From contig JAJTTP010000007.1 in NCBI GenBank assembly GCA_023313575.1, positions 1,984,001 through 2,048,000 on the forward strand: DNA of 64,000 nt, read 5' to 3'. The notes beneath the pieces are model-generated. The model saw nothing but the letters and a program-made list of their open reading frames with translations, did not search any database and was not told the DNA's origin. Positions 36,838 to 48,573 of this stretch are shown one piece after another. The DNA is from Eutypella sp. D-1. Taxonomy: Eukaryota > Ascomycota > Sordariomycetes > Xylariales > Diatrypaceae. The translations under genes and the position numbers were made by a program. Each line of letters opens with the position of its first letter. Position 1 is the first letter of the stretch.

Positions 36838-37948
36838 TCACCGTTTTGGCTTCAGGCCAAACATTGAAGGGTGACTCTGTCGTCTGCTTTGGAGGCTGGT
36901 CCGTCTCGACATCAAAAGGCTCCTCGACGGTAACCACGAGCGGATCGTTTCGTAGTTTCTTATTAGGTAGAGCCCTTTAGGCGATAAGGTTATCTTCAGC
37001 CAGGAACGTTTTCCCCTCAAATTTGGGTTGCTCTCGCGGTATAGGAAACGGACGACGTCGACATAGCCTTCTCGAAGCAATTGACCCATCTCACTAGGGG
37101 CAGAATAAGCGTAGTCTCTCGGCCCGGGGTAGTCAAGTTCCGGAAGCCACATGGCAATCTCACGGAGTGCCGAGAATCCCATGCATAAGGACTTAACAAA
37201 TATCGAGTGTTCGCTGATAGACCGAGACTGCGAGTCGTTCCAATCATCCATTTCATCCGAATCGCCCAACAACCACTCGTTTGGTTTAATATATTTGCTC
37301 CACTTCCAAGTGCGGTCCGTCCCCTCATGATGGGCCTTATCGTCAATGAGGAGAGCACTGGGTCTGAGGACGATGCTCGGTACTCGATCGCGGACAGGCT
37401 TAGGGATTCGAAAGACGAAACCCATTGCGTTATCGGCTGGCGCGTTTATCTCGAGGCGACTGCGGCTACACAGTTCGAGGAAGAATGAGTCCTCGGCAAC
37501 ATCGCAGAACAAATTATCGACTGCGGTGTTGGATAGCAAGAGATCGTGCAAGCGGCTGTTGGTGATATCGGCTTCTTCTCGTACTTCTGTAGATACTTGC
37601 TTGGATACGAGATGGAGAGGTGTGAAGGTCGAAAATTTATAACCGAGAATAACCTCCGTGTCCAAGAAGTCCTCCGAGTAGACGTCCGAAAAGTAGAAAT
37701 CCTCCAGGTACTCATCGTCCATGCGTTCGGCGGCCCAGGTGGTATGGAAGATGATCCTCGTGTGCATATCAATGACATACTCGTAGATGCGATTCCGAAG
37801 TTCCCGGGGCAGACGATTAAGAAACATGCACCTAGAAGGGGTTAGATAAATATCATATCCACACGAGGTTATAACTAAAGTCAAATTAGACTAACTCCCG
37901 CCGCAGACCGGAATCGGTAGAACCCTGTGCAGGTATATCTTTAGACAT
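36838..37948 (-). CDS. F-box-like / 2EXR-type domain protein
   Basis: Exons on the minus strand are 37948-37896 and 37831-36838, joined across a 64-bp intron (donor GTTAGT, acceptor TTCTAG, branch-like CTAAC) to give 348 residues. The family-defining segment near residue 20 reads CMFLNRLPRELRNRIYEYVI. This short motif begins many fungal proteins of the F-box-like/2EXR class and is followed by a variable region. I prefer this two-exon start (MSKDIPAQG) to the ATG that lies inside the intron because it brings the motif close to the N-terminus and uses good splice signals. If F-box-like, it would act as a substrate receptor in ubiquitin ligation; that is family inference only. Confidence 0.8.
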
Positions 37949-38417
37949 AATTAATCGCGCTGTTATTTCTGGCTAGTGGTGGCAGAGATTGTGTATCTAG
38001 TGATCGGATATTTTGTGACTTATGAGAATTATACTGCTTCAAGCATTGAGAAAGACTTTGGCGTATTTTTTCTTCTTCAAAACTTCAAAGTCCCTTCATA
38101 AGGATCAAAGCGATTGTTAGTACTTAATATGTCAATTACGTTGCGGGGACCACGAGGCGGGGTAAAAACAGTCCTAAACGCGGACGTGAGCTCAGGTTTG
38201 ATAAAGCGGGGGGTTGCAGTGGAAGCGGAAACAGTGGAGAAAGGGGTTAATGCATTGATAGCGAGAATAAACTTGATATTGTATCTGAAAAACTGCCGAG
38301 CCTATCAGATTTGTGTTTTCCGAGTTTTCACTACAACTGTGATGCCATAGATTATCACCAGCCCCCCAAGATACGAAAGCGTGCCATCCTAGATAATCCC
38401 TTGCTGAGTAAATACAA
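37949..38417. other. Intergenic region between two minus-strand genes
   Basis: Promoter of the F-box-like gene and 3' flank of the MDR gene. No supported gene; no strong core-promoter motif seen. Confidence 0.4.
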
Positions 38418-39539
38418 TCATTCATGATTTGGCGTGAAAAGAACCGCCCGACCTGCACCGGCTTCTTTCGACGCGGTTTCTATTGCGTCATCCCAGTCCT
38501 CGAGTTCGAAGGTCTTTTCGACAGTCAGTCCAGCTTCTGGACCGAGTCGCAAGATCCCAGTCTCGATCATCTGGATCAGCTCCTGCACCTGTTCCCTCGA
38601 ATACATCATCGTTCCCTTGAGCGTCAATCTCTTGAACATAACAATGCCATATGGGAGGTTGAGATCCCCAAGACCACCACCTAGACTGATTCTCCCACCG
38701 TGTCTAACGGCCATGATGCCGGCCCTCACGTGGGACACATTTTGAGCCTTGGTGGGGGTCATATCTAGGAACACGTCGATAGGGCCCAGCTTGGAGAGTG
38801 CATCAAGGTCTGTTTCCTCGCTTCCGCTGATTGTTACCGTCTCGACACGGTTCGGGGATAGCGTTTTGAGTCTCGCGAGAACCGACTGGTTTCGTCCCAT
38901 GGCGATCACGCGAGCACCCATAGCGAGTGCGACGTGGACGGCGGCGCCGCCGAAGTTCCCAGTTGCGGGCGAGATGAGCACCGTCTCGCCAGGGCTGAGG
39001 TTGGAATCTCGCAGTCCACCGTACCCAATTATGAGTTGAGTGAAGAAACCTAGGTCTTTTATAGTAACCCCTTGCTTCTGAAGCTTGCTCTCATCAAAAC
39101 GAAGAACATTCTCGAGAGGCATCTTCACCAACTCTGCCCAGCTCCCATGATGCCAGTGACTGAGTGCCGTAGGCGATTTCGTATTGGTCAGACTCACACC
39201 TAAGGCCAGCATCACGAATTGGTCGGGAGCGTCGCGGAATCGGATCAAGGGCTCAGTCGTCACGAGGTCACCAATCTCAAGGCCAGCGGCGTCAGGCCCA
39301 ACAGCGACGACACGACCGATGGCACCAGAACCTCCCACAAGTGGGAATGGGAATTGGTGTTGACGCGGGTTTCCATTGGTATAAAGTTCGTTGGCATAGC
39401 TTGGAACCCAGCAATATAGCGGCTTCACAATAACAGAGCCCGGTTCAATCTCCGGCGTCGGGATGTCTGTAAGTACCGCGGGTTCCGACGCCGAGTTGAA
39501 AAGAAGCCCCTTGAAGGTAGGTGGAAGTTGGGGAGCCAT
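38418..39539 (-). CDS. MDR-superfamily quinone-oxidoreductase-like enzyme
   Basis: A single exon of 373 residues in the medium-chain dehydrogenase/reductase superfamily, probably NADPH-dependent. The GroES-like N-terminal half contains FPLVGGSGAIGRVVAVGPDA. The Rossmann motif is ATGNFGGAAVHVALAMGARV in the middle of the protein. The usual structural and catalytic zinc cysteines are not evident, so it is likely a zinc-free reductase of the quinone-oxidoreductase or enoyl-reductase-like type. The substrate is unknown. I chose MAPQLPP (39539) over an ATG four codons upstream because homologous fungal enzymes usually start close to this sequence. The flanking HET and F-box-like genes do not suggest a pathway. 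Confidence 0.9.
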   Translation of the reverse strand: MAPQLPPTFKGLLFNSASEPAVLTDIPTPEIEPGSVIVKPLYCWVPSYANELYTNGNPRQHQFPFPLVGGSGAIGRVVAVGPDAAGLEIGDLVTTEPLIRFRDAPDQFVMLALGVSLTNTKSPTALSHWHHGSWAELVKMPLENVLRFDESKLQKQGVTIKDLGFFTQLIIGYGGLRDSNLSPGETVLISPATGNFGGAAVHVALAMGARVIAMGRNQSVLARLKTLSPNRVETVTISGSEETDLDALSKLGPIDVFLDMTPTKAQNVSHVRAGIMAVRHGGRISLGGGLGDLNLPYGIVMFKRLTLKGTMMYSREQVQELIQMIETGILRLGPEAGLTVEKTFELEDWDDAIETASKEAGAGRAVLFTPNHE

Positions 39540-40590
39540 GATAACAATCAATAGTTATAGAAATCCACTGCTGATCGTTGAGAACGTGGAAGATAAACAG
39601 GCGCTTATTATCTGCCTGAGGATTTGGTACAGAGTGAGAGATATAAGCAGGAGCCCAGAGGGTCACCGGGAGGTAGCTGTATAGTATAAGTATAGATAGA
39701 GGTCGAATGGTTATTGAACTCCCCTTTCAACATACACGGGGACCGAAGCCCCCTATTTATAAAGAATACTAGCCTGCCGTGGCTTGTAAATAGGGGGAGG
39801 GGGCCACTCTGTCCCCTTATCACGTAACGCTATCCTTGCCCAGTCGCTTCGACATAGTTAAAATGTGTATATACAACAACACCTCTGTTAACTTGCGTGA
39901 ACTGATTGAGTGGCCGTCTTCATCTGGCGAATATTGTTATTACAAATCTACATCTGCTTGTAATTGCTCAAAGCGGACTAAATCAATGATTACGTTATTG
40001 GATCGTGGGTAGTCTGTGGCATATAACGTTATTTGCTTAACAATTCTAATAGTTAACTATCCGGATCTGGAAGGTCTCAGTACAAACGTTATGTGGACCT
40101 GCCTGCGATAGAAGCAAAAATAGTGTTATGTAATTGGCGAAATTTATGTCTTGGCATATCCGAAGCATTATACTAAGTTTATAGGTTTCGATCGGATAAT
40201 CATGACAGCGGACAACTCCTTAGCGGCACAGAGCCACGCCCTGTCATGTCTCGCTAGAAATCCGGGTCTCGGGGTGACAATCGCGCCGATAACTGCCCAG
40301 GTGGTGGATTACTTAGCCCTGCCAAGCCTATTTTTTGTGAAGTACGTTCATTCTGGAACATCTGCTTTGCATCTCCCGGAATTTCCATGCGGCATAGGCG
40401 ATAATTTGAGTAGGCGTGCGCGAGTCGTGAAAAGTGTGGACTCATGTTTATTCCTACCGACGTTACGAAGTACAAGGGGGTTTGGGGGCAGAAAATGAGG
40501 CGTTCGAGATGGCCACTATATCGGGCAGTTACATATGAATATGATAACGCGTACTGTGAAAATAACAAACCACTCGCGATAGCTTCGGAT
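39540..40590. other. Intergenic region, MDR promoter to HET gene 3' end
   Basis: No supported gene. Moderately AT-rich. The right part (40,150-40,590) has short open frames on both strands without recognisable features. Confidence 0.4.
39754..39761 (-). promoter_or_regulatory. TATA-box candidate for the MDR gene
   Basis: TATAAATA on the minus strand, about 215 bases upstream of the ATG at 39539. Motif- and position-based only. Confidence 0.35.
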
Positions 40591-42951
40591 TTAGTACAAG
40601 AATACATTAACCATCCCGGATTCGAGTTCATCTTTAACTTGACCAATAATGAATTCCGTTAGTACCACCCCAGTCCCGATTCTCTTCTTCGTGCTCGGTG
40701 ACCCTTCATCTGCAGTCACCCACATAACATTGAAATATCCCACGCGTCGCTTATTCTCCTTGATCTGCTTTTTCTGGGTTCCAACACGTAGTTGTAACCA
40801 CCTATCAAGGTCGGATTCAAAACCAGACGGATTCCCATCGTCAAAAGGTCCCGGTATCCGTTCCACCAATGAAATCAGTAACAATTCCGCTTCGCCTTCG
40901 TATGCGGCGTAGTCGATATCGTCGACATATACGCAGCCAATCTCTTGCCCCTTACTGTCCCAAACTGACCTGGGTCTTCCACAGGCCCAGTATGTGAAGT
41001 ATCGCCCGGTTTCTCTGATGGTTCGAGTGAAGCTGAATGTTCTGAAAAACATCGTGTTCTCTCTAATACGGGGTAATTGTCCCATACTGCACGGTTCTCT
41101 AGGGGTGCAAATCAGATATTGCGACAACGACTGGATAGAGTCAGCTTGCAGAAGTCTCGCAATGTCAATACACCGGGTCTGCGTCTCGCGGCAATTCAGG
41201 CGCTGGAGAGCGCCCTCTGTGTCGGCAAGATAGATATCCATCCATACATACGCCATGGCCCAATTGTCCACGTTGCAAAGATTTCTACCACCGTCGAAAC
41301 AGCACTCGTAGAAGTTTCCGGAGCAATGCACATTACCATACCTACTCGCCCAAGACCAGGTCGGGAATCCGGGCCTCTGCTTTGACGCAAATGACGTCCC
41401 CTGGCTGTACTCGCCCCGTAACTTCCAAATAAGACATCCAAACATGTGTTTCTCTGATAGGCCCAGGCGGAGGGGAGAGCCGGTCCAGCGAGATATATAT
41501 GCCCCGACACCAGCAAAAGCATCCAGGATATCGCTCTCTCGAGTCAGTTCCCTCTGGGTGAATTCATTGACCATGAATTCGATGATTCTTATGACTGGGT
41601 CGCCTCCTAGCTTCTTCGTCGGAGAAATGTTATCCTCATCGAAACGTTCCAAGCCCCACGTCACGGAGTGCATCACATTGGTCGTATCGATCCCATGGTC
41701 AAGACCAGTGGGCCAGTCCAAGTACCTGTCGTCAAGCTCCTCTTGCCAATGAGCGGCTGGACATTTGAAATTTACCGTCCCATCCCGAAATAAGATACGC
41801 CGCGTACTGAAGAAGAATTCCTGGTATCTGTAGTAAATCCTTAGACCAATGCAGCTAGAGGTGATAGCAAGATCACCAGGTGAGACTTTTACCTACGTCC
41901 ATGCTCTCCTGAGGTAGGTTGAATCGTCTAGATATATTGTCCTTGGTGACTTGATCAAAGCCATCCTGCTTCGCCCAGACTCTAGGGTTACGGGGTATGG
42001 TTGGGGACGCCCGGGCCCGCCCTGTACACCAGAAAGCCCTGAAGTAGCATCCGAGCCATCCGCCGCTACGATGGTAGCTATGGCATGATGGTAGATGTCT
42101 CCCATGGCCCTTAACGTTCGATGAAGAAGATTATCATCCCCTCTGATGACGCAAAGTTGGTCGATCCACAGGTACCGTATCCCCATACCGCTCGTTAAAT
42201 TCACTGCGTCTTGCACGGTGCGAGAAGACTTTTCAACGACCTGCCGAAGCCCCCCTGGGGTCGAGCGCGCTCTTAGGTTCTCCTCCGTGCTAACGGAGGC
42301 GACTGTCTGTCCCCAGACATAGCTCAACGCGAGGTATTCGTCATCGGCTGAGAGTTTACTGAGCCTCATATCCATAACGTCGATTGCCCATAAGTCGAAA
42401 TCAAAACTCTTCTTCGTCCGAACGTAGCATGTCTTGCTGTGATGTTCTTGGCACTGCCGGATCCATTGACACACTATGCTCGGATTAATGGTCTCGGCGG
42501 GGATCCGCGCAATCGTCGGGCCGTTTCCTCGAAGCGCTCCGGGATCCGGGCAGGCTGGCAGCAGTTCGTAGTACAGGGAATTTTCTATGTACCGGTCCAG
42601 TCTTAACTCTAAGGCACGACATGGGAGCACTTCGTTCCTCAGGTCGCATCGCACATGCAGAATGATGAGCGCATTTTCGACTGTCGCGAGAGGAGGTGGA
42701 GTAGTGGACGACTTGGCGCTGGCGGCCATTGGTGTTAATATCCGCAAGGTATATTGGCAAAGATCACACTCTGGGCGGTTCAGGATTTCCTTCACCGTCA
42801 TCTGATGGTATATGTCTTCTTCCAGCTCAGCGGCGTATTTCCCTTCCTTGAGAAGGACTGGAACCAGGTCCAGGGTATCGCATGCTTCGCAGAGCGAGGT
42901 GATGGACGGAATCTCGCCCACACGGCGTATAAGTTCTGGCTCTGGATCCAT
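40591..42951 (-). CDS. Heterokaryon-incompatibility (HET) domain protein
   Basis: Exons on the minus strand are 42951-41897 and 41827-40591, giving 763 residues. The HET hallmarks are LALSYVWGQ (about 205-213), IRYLWIDQLCVIRGDD (about 260-275), IYHHAIATIVAADG, and RRAWTYQE. The intron (donor GTAGGT, acceptor CTACAG) falls inside the threonine codon of RAWTYQE, and the motif is complete only after splicing. A Cys-rich start (CEACDTLD, CDLCQYTL) and a long C-terminal region without known domain follow the usual layout of fungal HET proteins. Such proteins can mediate allorecognition and regulated cell death, but most family members are untested. No partner gene with a NACHT or SESB domain is visible nearby. 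Confidence 0.93.
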
Positions 42952-43659
42952 ATCTCTTTGGAGCTCGCCTTATGCATTGAATGGTAATCCTGCTTCAGCC
43001 TGGTAAAAATGGCCTGTCAATGGAACAGCAGATATTGATGTTCTTAAAAGTAAGATAAATTGGGCGCCCAGCCCAAGCACTCTACACCTCTATAATGTCT
43101 AGCGTCTCAGCCGCACGATGGCCTTCGACGGCCGGTGGCGAAGACCACTTAGTGCTGCATGTACAGCAAGTCAACCAACGCTTACTTGTTATTATACTTC
43201 GTAAACATATCGGAGCGCACCCGGTCTGGGATAGTTAGCTGTGCCATCTGCGTGCACGAGGTTGAATTCTCTTTCATCGTATGTCAGACCCCTGCACACA
43301 TATGTAAGCCTTTGCCCTTCACAAAACACCCCTAACACAAGGTTAAAGGCCCTAGCGGCTCTAAAACATGCCAACGGTTAGGCGTTAGGCGGACTGTTTT
43401 TCAGCACCGACAAGGGTGCCAAACGCACCATAAGTATTACCAGCTACTGTACATAAGCAAAGCCCAGGGTCGAGTCGCTTTTCAGGCAAGACTCATCAAT
43501 ACGAAAAAAGTCCGTTACAAAAGAATGTATGCCATATGCTGCTATCCATGCTGTCTATGCTGGGTTAGAAACGTGTATTTGTCTCATGTCCAAAAAGCCC
43601 AATGACCATAGCCACGCCTGCAAACCCATTCTCTAAACTTGAAAGCCATTTCTCAGATA
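42952..43659. other. Intergenic region upstream of the HET gene
   Basis: HET promoter side and 3' flank of the dehydratase. No gene supported. A 60-codon minus frame at 43,192-43,374 has no features. Confidence 0.4.
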
Positions 43660-45660
43660 CTAGTGGTTATCTCGTGGCACCGGCTGTTTCTGTGCAACCC
43701 GTTGAAATTGGACAGCTCGCTTGAATACCATGCCATCGCCCAGGCCTCCCACTTCTCGGCGGTGTATATCCTGCCAAGGTGTGACGCTGGGTTTGATGCT
43801 GAAGCCACCGTTATCGTCCAGTTCCTTCCTCCGCTTAGCCAGCTCCGTTGACGAGATCAGGATATCAACGCGCCGCTTATTCAGATCCACCCTCAGCTTG
43901 TCTCCATCGCGAAGGAGTGCAAGGTTCCCACCATCAGCCGCTTCGGGTGTCGCATTCAGTATCGACGGGGACCCAGAGGTACCGGATTGCCGCCCGTCAC
44001 CAATACAAGGCAGGTCTGCCACACCTTCTTTCAGTAGACGTCCAGGTGCGTGCATGTTGACCACCTCAGCTGCCCCGGGATAGCCGATCGGTCCGACCCC
44101 GCGCATAACGAGGATGGTACGGCCGTCAGCGATAGGCGCAGTGTCCAAGCGTTCCCTATAGTCCTCGGGCCCATCGAAGACGGCGACTGGACACTCAAAC
44201 GCGTTGGGGTCCGCCGGATCTTCCAGAAATTCCTTCCGGAACTCGGCCGATATAACCGAGGTCTTCATGATAGCCGAGTCGAAGAGGCTGCCCTTCAAAT
44301 GCAGGAACCCGGCGTTCTCCTTCAGAGGTGCTGAAAAGGGTTTAATAGTCTGCCGATCCCACGTGAGCTTGCCTTCCACATTCTGTCGCACTGTTTTCCC
44401 ATTGACCGTCAATGCCTCGGGATGAGGCAATTTGCCTGCGTTTAGGAGTTCAGCCGTGACCGCGGGGAGGCCCCCGGCACGATAGTAATCCTCGCAGAGC
44501 ATTTCGCCCGCAGGCTGTACATTCAGCAACAGTGGGAGTGGGAAACCGATCCTGTCCCAGTCGTCAAGATCAAGAGGCACGCCCATGTGCTTGGCAATGG
44601 CATTAATGTGGATGGGCGCGTTAGTGCTCCCGCCGATAGCTGTGTTGAGCGCGATGACATTCTCAAATGCCTCCCTTGTCATGATGTCGGAGGGTTTCAG
44701 GTCGGCATGTACCATTTCTACAATCCGACATCCTGTCGCATAGGCTGCCTGCGTGCGCTCGCGGTACGGAGCAGGGATGGCCGCCGATCCTGGGAGGGCC
44801 ATACCCAACGCTTCAGCGAGTGCATTCATCGTTGAAGCAGTGCCAAGGGTATTGCAATGTCCTGGACTAGGAGTTCCTGCCGTCACCATGTCCATTACCT
44901 GATCGTCATCGATCTCGCCGGTCGCATGGAGTTCACGGGCTTTCCATATAACACTGCCAGAGCCGACTAACTTGCCCTGGGACCATCCATTCAACATAGG
45001 CCCCACGTTTAGACATATCGATGGGATGTTGACGGTAGCCGCCGCCATCAGGAATGCTGGCGTTGTCTTGTCACAGCCTGTCAGTAGCACGACGCCATCG
45101 AAAGGATAGCCGTGCAGCAGCTCCACCAGGGTTAGATATGCCAAGTTTCGATCAAGAGCAGCCGTCGGTCGCCGACTGCTCTCCTGGATCGGGTGGGTAG
45201 GGAACTCGAATGGGATAGCGCCAGCTGTCCGGATGCCGTCCCGCACACGTTTAGCCAGTTGCAGATGATGGCGGTTGCATGGGGAGAGGTCAGACCCAGA
45301 CTGAGCGATACCAATGATTGGCTTTCCCGAGGTAAGTTCCTCCTTCGTCAAGCCATAATTCAAGTATCTCTCGACGTAGATAGACCGCACCCCAATCTCC
45401 TCGGCGTCAAACCAACCCGTCGATCTAAGCAGTTTCGTAGTTCCATTCTTTATCGGTGTATCATTGGGACTGCTTTTCTCTGAAAGCTTGTCTTCCAAGA
45501 CTTTTACCCGACGTCGAAGTTCTTCTGCCTCAGCCTTGTAGTCCTCAATATCGAGGGCTTGAATTCCGGAAGTGGCACATTGCCCATCGCAACTACCACA
45601 GGTCTCAACACAGCCTGTGGGTGCGGTCGGAGCGCCAGTATTCTTATTATGCGAAGCCAT
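43660..45660 (-). CDS. IlvD/Edd-family dehydratase (sugar-acid or dihydroxy-acid type) with N-terminal Cys/coiled-coil extension
   Basis: A single exon of 666 residues. The core from about residue 80 ([19 protein letters not shown]) is a complete IlvD/Edd fold with iron-sulfur cysteine candidates C196 (TGCDKTTP) and C269 ([10 protein letters not shown]). The C-terminal block is [16 protein letters not shown]. The family dehydrates dihydroxy acids or aldonic acids such as L-arabinonate, D-xylonate or gluconate. The lack of a mitochondrial presequence and the SGSP pattern favour a cytosolic sugar-acid dehydratase over the branched-chain amino-acid enzyme, but that is inference. The first 80 residues are unusual: C17, C21, C24 and C28 form CxxxCxxCxxxC, followed by a heptad-like helix at about 37-62 ([18 protein letters not shown]). 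Confidence 0.93.
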   Translation of the reverse strand: MASHNKNTGAPTAPTGCVETCGSCDGQCATSGIQALDIEDYKAEAEELRRRVKVLEDKLSEKSSPNDTPIKNGTTKLLRSTGWFDAEEIGVRSIYVERYLNYGLTKEELTSGKPIIGIAQSGSDLSPCNRHHLQLAKRVRDGIRTAGAIPFEFPTHPIQESSRRPTAALDRNLAYLTLVELLHGYPFDGVVLLTGCDKTTPAFLMAAATVNIPSICLNVGPMLNGWSQGKLVGSGSVIWKARELHATGEIDDDQVMDMVTAGTPSPGHCNTLGTASTMNALAEALGMALPGSAAIPAPYRERTQAAYATGCRIVEMVHADLKPSDIMTREAFENVIALNTAIGGSTNAPIHINAIAKHMGVPLDLDDWDRIGFPLPLLLNVQPAGEMLCEDYYRAGGLPAVTAELLNAGKLPHPEALTVNGKTVRQNVEGKLTWDRQTIKPFSAPLKENAGFLHLKGSLFDSAIMKTSVISAEFRKEFLEDPADPNAFECPVAVFDGPEDYRERLDTAPIADGRTILVMRGVGPIGYPGAAEVVNMHAPGRLLKEGVADLPCIGDGRQSGTSGSPSILNATPEAADGGNLALLRDGDKLRVDLNKRRVDILISSTELAKRRKELDDNGGFSIKPSVTPWQDIHRREVGGLGDGMVFKRAVQFQRVAQKQPVPRDNH

Positions 45661-46989
45661 TTTTGGTGCCTTCGCAAAGAGGGGATAATTTCGTAAACTC
45701 GAACGGAGTTGATGCTAAAATAGTTTATGACGTCCTAAGTGGATTCTCACAACGAGCGCTTGATTTCTCGGTAGCTACTAGACCGATGCGGATTAGAACT
45801 GCCCGTTACCGGAAAGTTTTATGCCCAATCTATTATGTGATAGTTGTTATTAGCGTGGATACAATGAAGAAGTTCTGGGACATTTCCTAATTGCCTTGCG
45901 ATATTTATAGGAAGCCCCTATAGGCGTGGTTGCACTTGAACCACTGTGAGGGTGGGCTAGTCATGCCATTCTGTATTGTTTCTAAATTCCTTGAAAAATT
46001 CTTGTCATAGATGACTATTCACCGGAAACACTTCACGACTTTTCTCGTTGTAGAAATTAAATTTAATCTATATATTCACGGCAGAAGTTGGGCCACACCG
46101 TATTCATTATTAATTTCCAGCATATCAACCACGACAACTTAGTGACCTTGCCGGGTCCGGTGAAGGGTTTGTACTACCAGTTCTGGTAATTTGATCACGA
46201 TCACCAAGAGTTTCTATGTAGAAGTGTGGGTATCTCGATTATAGGGTAGGTGTGCAAGGGACGGGGGCGATGAACGCATTCCTCCGACATCAAAGATCCC
46301 TCGTAAAACATTAATACTGTCCGTAGTCATTACAAAGAAGTTTATGGTTACCTCAAACTCGTCGAGATGTAGGTACTCAGTGGCCTTCTGATTTGGGGAT
46401 TGGAACTGGTTGATGCTGTAGGAGGCGTCCATTTCCACTGACCGAGACTGCTCCGGTAATTTGCATGGCCCTTGTATGGGAATGACATAGTTCGTTTGCT
46501 CTTCTGCTTCTGATCAGTGGCATTCCTAGCCTCGTACTTATTTGTTTTTCCGAAATAATAGAGCAGCACCTACCAAAGTTGCTATTCCGGCAGGAGAAAC
46601 ACTGATCCAGATTTCTGCTCGGGTGCCCAGAGTGAAGCCCCTCTCATCTATTTCAATGATTTAAAACTCGTGTTATACGTGGTATAATATGATGGAGATC
46701 TTATAGCAGGTGCGATATTGAATCTGAGAACGAGCGAGTTGGTGGAGGCTTGCCGCTACAATGGGCCGGGCCTCTGGATAGATAAGGGGCTGCGCCACGT
46801 GCAATCTCATAAGGAGGCAGAGGTCGATAATGATTCTAAGTCTACCCATACTATCAAGCTACATCACAGTGACCGTCCGGCTACTATACATGGTTCTGTA
46901 CCAAATCTCATGACAAAACGGAAGTTATCTATCAGTTACTCCGAAATCCATGGTTCTTGGAATGACTGACCCACTGTGTTTGCGTCGTG
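45661..46989. other. Intergenic region with possible gene debris
   Basis: The left end is the dehydratase promoter. On the minus strand near 46,625-46,555 a conceptual segment (ISVSPAGIATLVGAALLF, then basic residues) looks like a membrane helix but is followed by stops. No intact gene can be built. Confidence 0.4.
45902..45909 (-). promoter_or_regulatory. TATA-box candidate for the IlvD/Edd gene
   Basis: TATAAATA on the minus strand, about 242 bases before the ATG at 45660. Motif and position only. Confidence 0.35.
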
Positions 46990-47416
46990 CCATTAATAAA
47001 TTCTAGCCCTTGTTGACAAAGCTATCAATAAGCTGAGGGCCACATACGCAACACGGTTAACCTGTAACATCTTGTCATAGCTTTCCACTGTAAGCTCAGA
47101 GTCGCCAACCAGGTTCTAATACGAGGCATTGCATCTGATGGAGCAAAGGCGAGAATACTCACCGGCCAAGATAGCGGCGGAGACCTTGGTAGCAAACTCA
47201 TGGACTGCCGCCAAGCTTGACTGGTCGAGTTGATGGATGGAGACGTTCGATCGTTCGATGAGTTGGCATAGGTTCTAGGTATTAATTAGCATGAGCTTCA
47301 CCGGCATCCCAAACAGTGGATATGAAAGTAAAGTCGATGTGGACCTTGAGCAACTATTCATCCGTGTGAATGGCGACTGATCCATGTACCCCAGTCAAGA
47401 TGACAGTACCAGCCAT
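46990..47416 (-). pseudogene. Decayed short-chain dehydrogenase (SDR), N-terminal part
   Basis: Read on the minus strand from the ATG at 47416: MAGTVILTGVHGSVAIHT resembles the TGxxGxxA cofactor loop of a fungal KR-like SDR family. About 60 codons on, a frameshift leads to VSIHQLDQSSLAAVHEFATK (acidic D-x-x-S block), then LCSIRCNASY and DSYDK-like VESYDKMLQVNRVAYVAL (the N-H-x-A helix region). Stops sit where the family has Gln (TDE-stop-LLK) and Trp (ASY-stop-NLVG), so TAG arose from CAG and from TGG, both of the C-to-T/G-to-A kind. Nothing of the YxxxK half is visible further left. It is broken beyond expression. Confidence 0.72.
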
Positions 47417-48573
47417 GTTTGCTGAAATCAATGAAGGCAGGGTGGCGAGAAGATGGAAAAGTTCAATGAACCGGCGTCTTCGTCCACGTCCACATTCCAA
47501 TCCTCCCTGCCCTCTCAGTCCAAGAAATTTACAAAGAACCCATATTAAGTGTAGTACAAGGCTGAGGTAGTACAAACGGTGATTAGCGGCTGCCCAAGGT
47601 CGATCGATCTGCAAATTGTCATGGTATTTAATAGTACTCACACACCAGATCTATTTTGCCGAAAGAGGTATAATAAAAGATAAACAGGGCCTTGGTGCAT
47701 AACGATATCCCAGCAACGTCTTCTGCGATTGATGGGTTATTATTGACTGTTAGTCGGAATCTGCACAGCGTTAGCCAACGACATTGAAGCAGGTAGGGCG
47801 ACGCAACATTCCGCTTCTAAGGGACATTTTGATTTTGTACATTTGGATTTAGAAGTATACAGGTGACTAGCTCTATATGCTACGATCAGTTCAGCCTCCT
47901 TGAGTGGGGCTACTATAGGAGGGATGATCGGACTTAGTAGGGCGAGGAACCTCAGGCCCGAAGATCACTTGAGCATCACTCTAATCTGTATTCAGTAATC
48001 CCTCGCCCTCTATAGCATTGTTACGATCTCCACCTTAGATCTACGACTATGGTCCACAGGACGCGCGAGAACCACAACATTCGTCCATACAGTAGCCTAG
48101 AAGCTCCGTCTTAGAAGGACGAACTTCCGAACATAAAGTCCAGAGAAGTGTTGTTTTTCTTTACCAAGTAGTCTCTTCCAAGCCCCTATATAGTGGGTCC
48201 AACAAGGGCTTAGGAAAGCTACTGCGACCATCTGTTATTCACACAGCATAACATGAGCTATACTAAATGAGTATACAATGGTCGAAAGAGAAAACCTAAA
48301 TGACGTAATCTATTGCAATGCCTTGCGGAAACAGCTTGGTGCTCGGGATTTTGTCGGATGGCGAATTATGGTCTATTGACGAGGAGAGTAGGCTAAGAGG
48401 CTGTCTCGTTCCGAAAAAGGCGGGTCGAGGCCTTCCGTTCTCAAATAGGCAATATCCAGACTCGGTCTGGAAACGTACATAAATGATGGTCAAGATGATT
48501 AAATTCCACGCTGTCTCAACATGGCCTGAGATAGCATGCTTGCTAGATTGCACACCGGAACTGTCAAGACAAG
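47417..48573. other. Intergenic region upstream of the mannanase
   Basis: No gene supported. The first 60 bases are the 5' flank of the decayed SDR. The rest is the presumed mannanase promoter without a clear TATA box. Confidence 0.4.
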
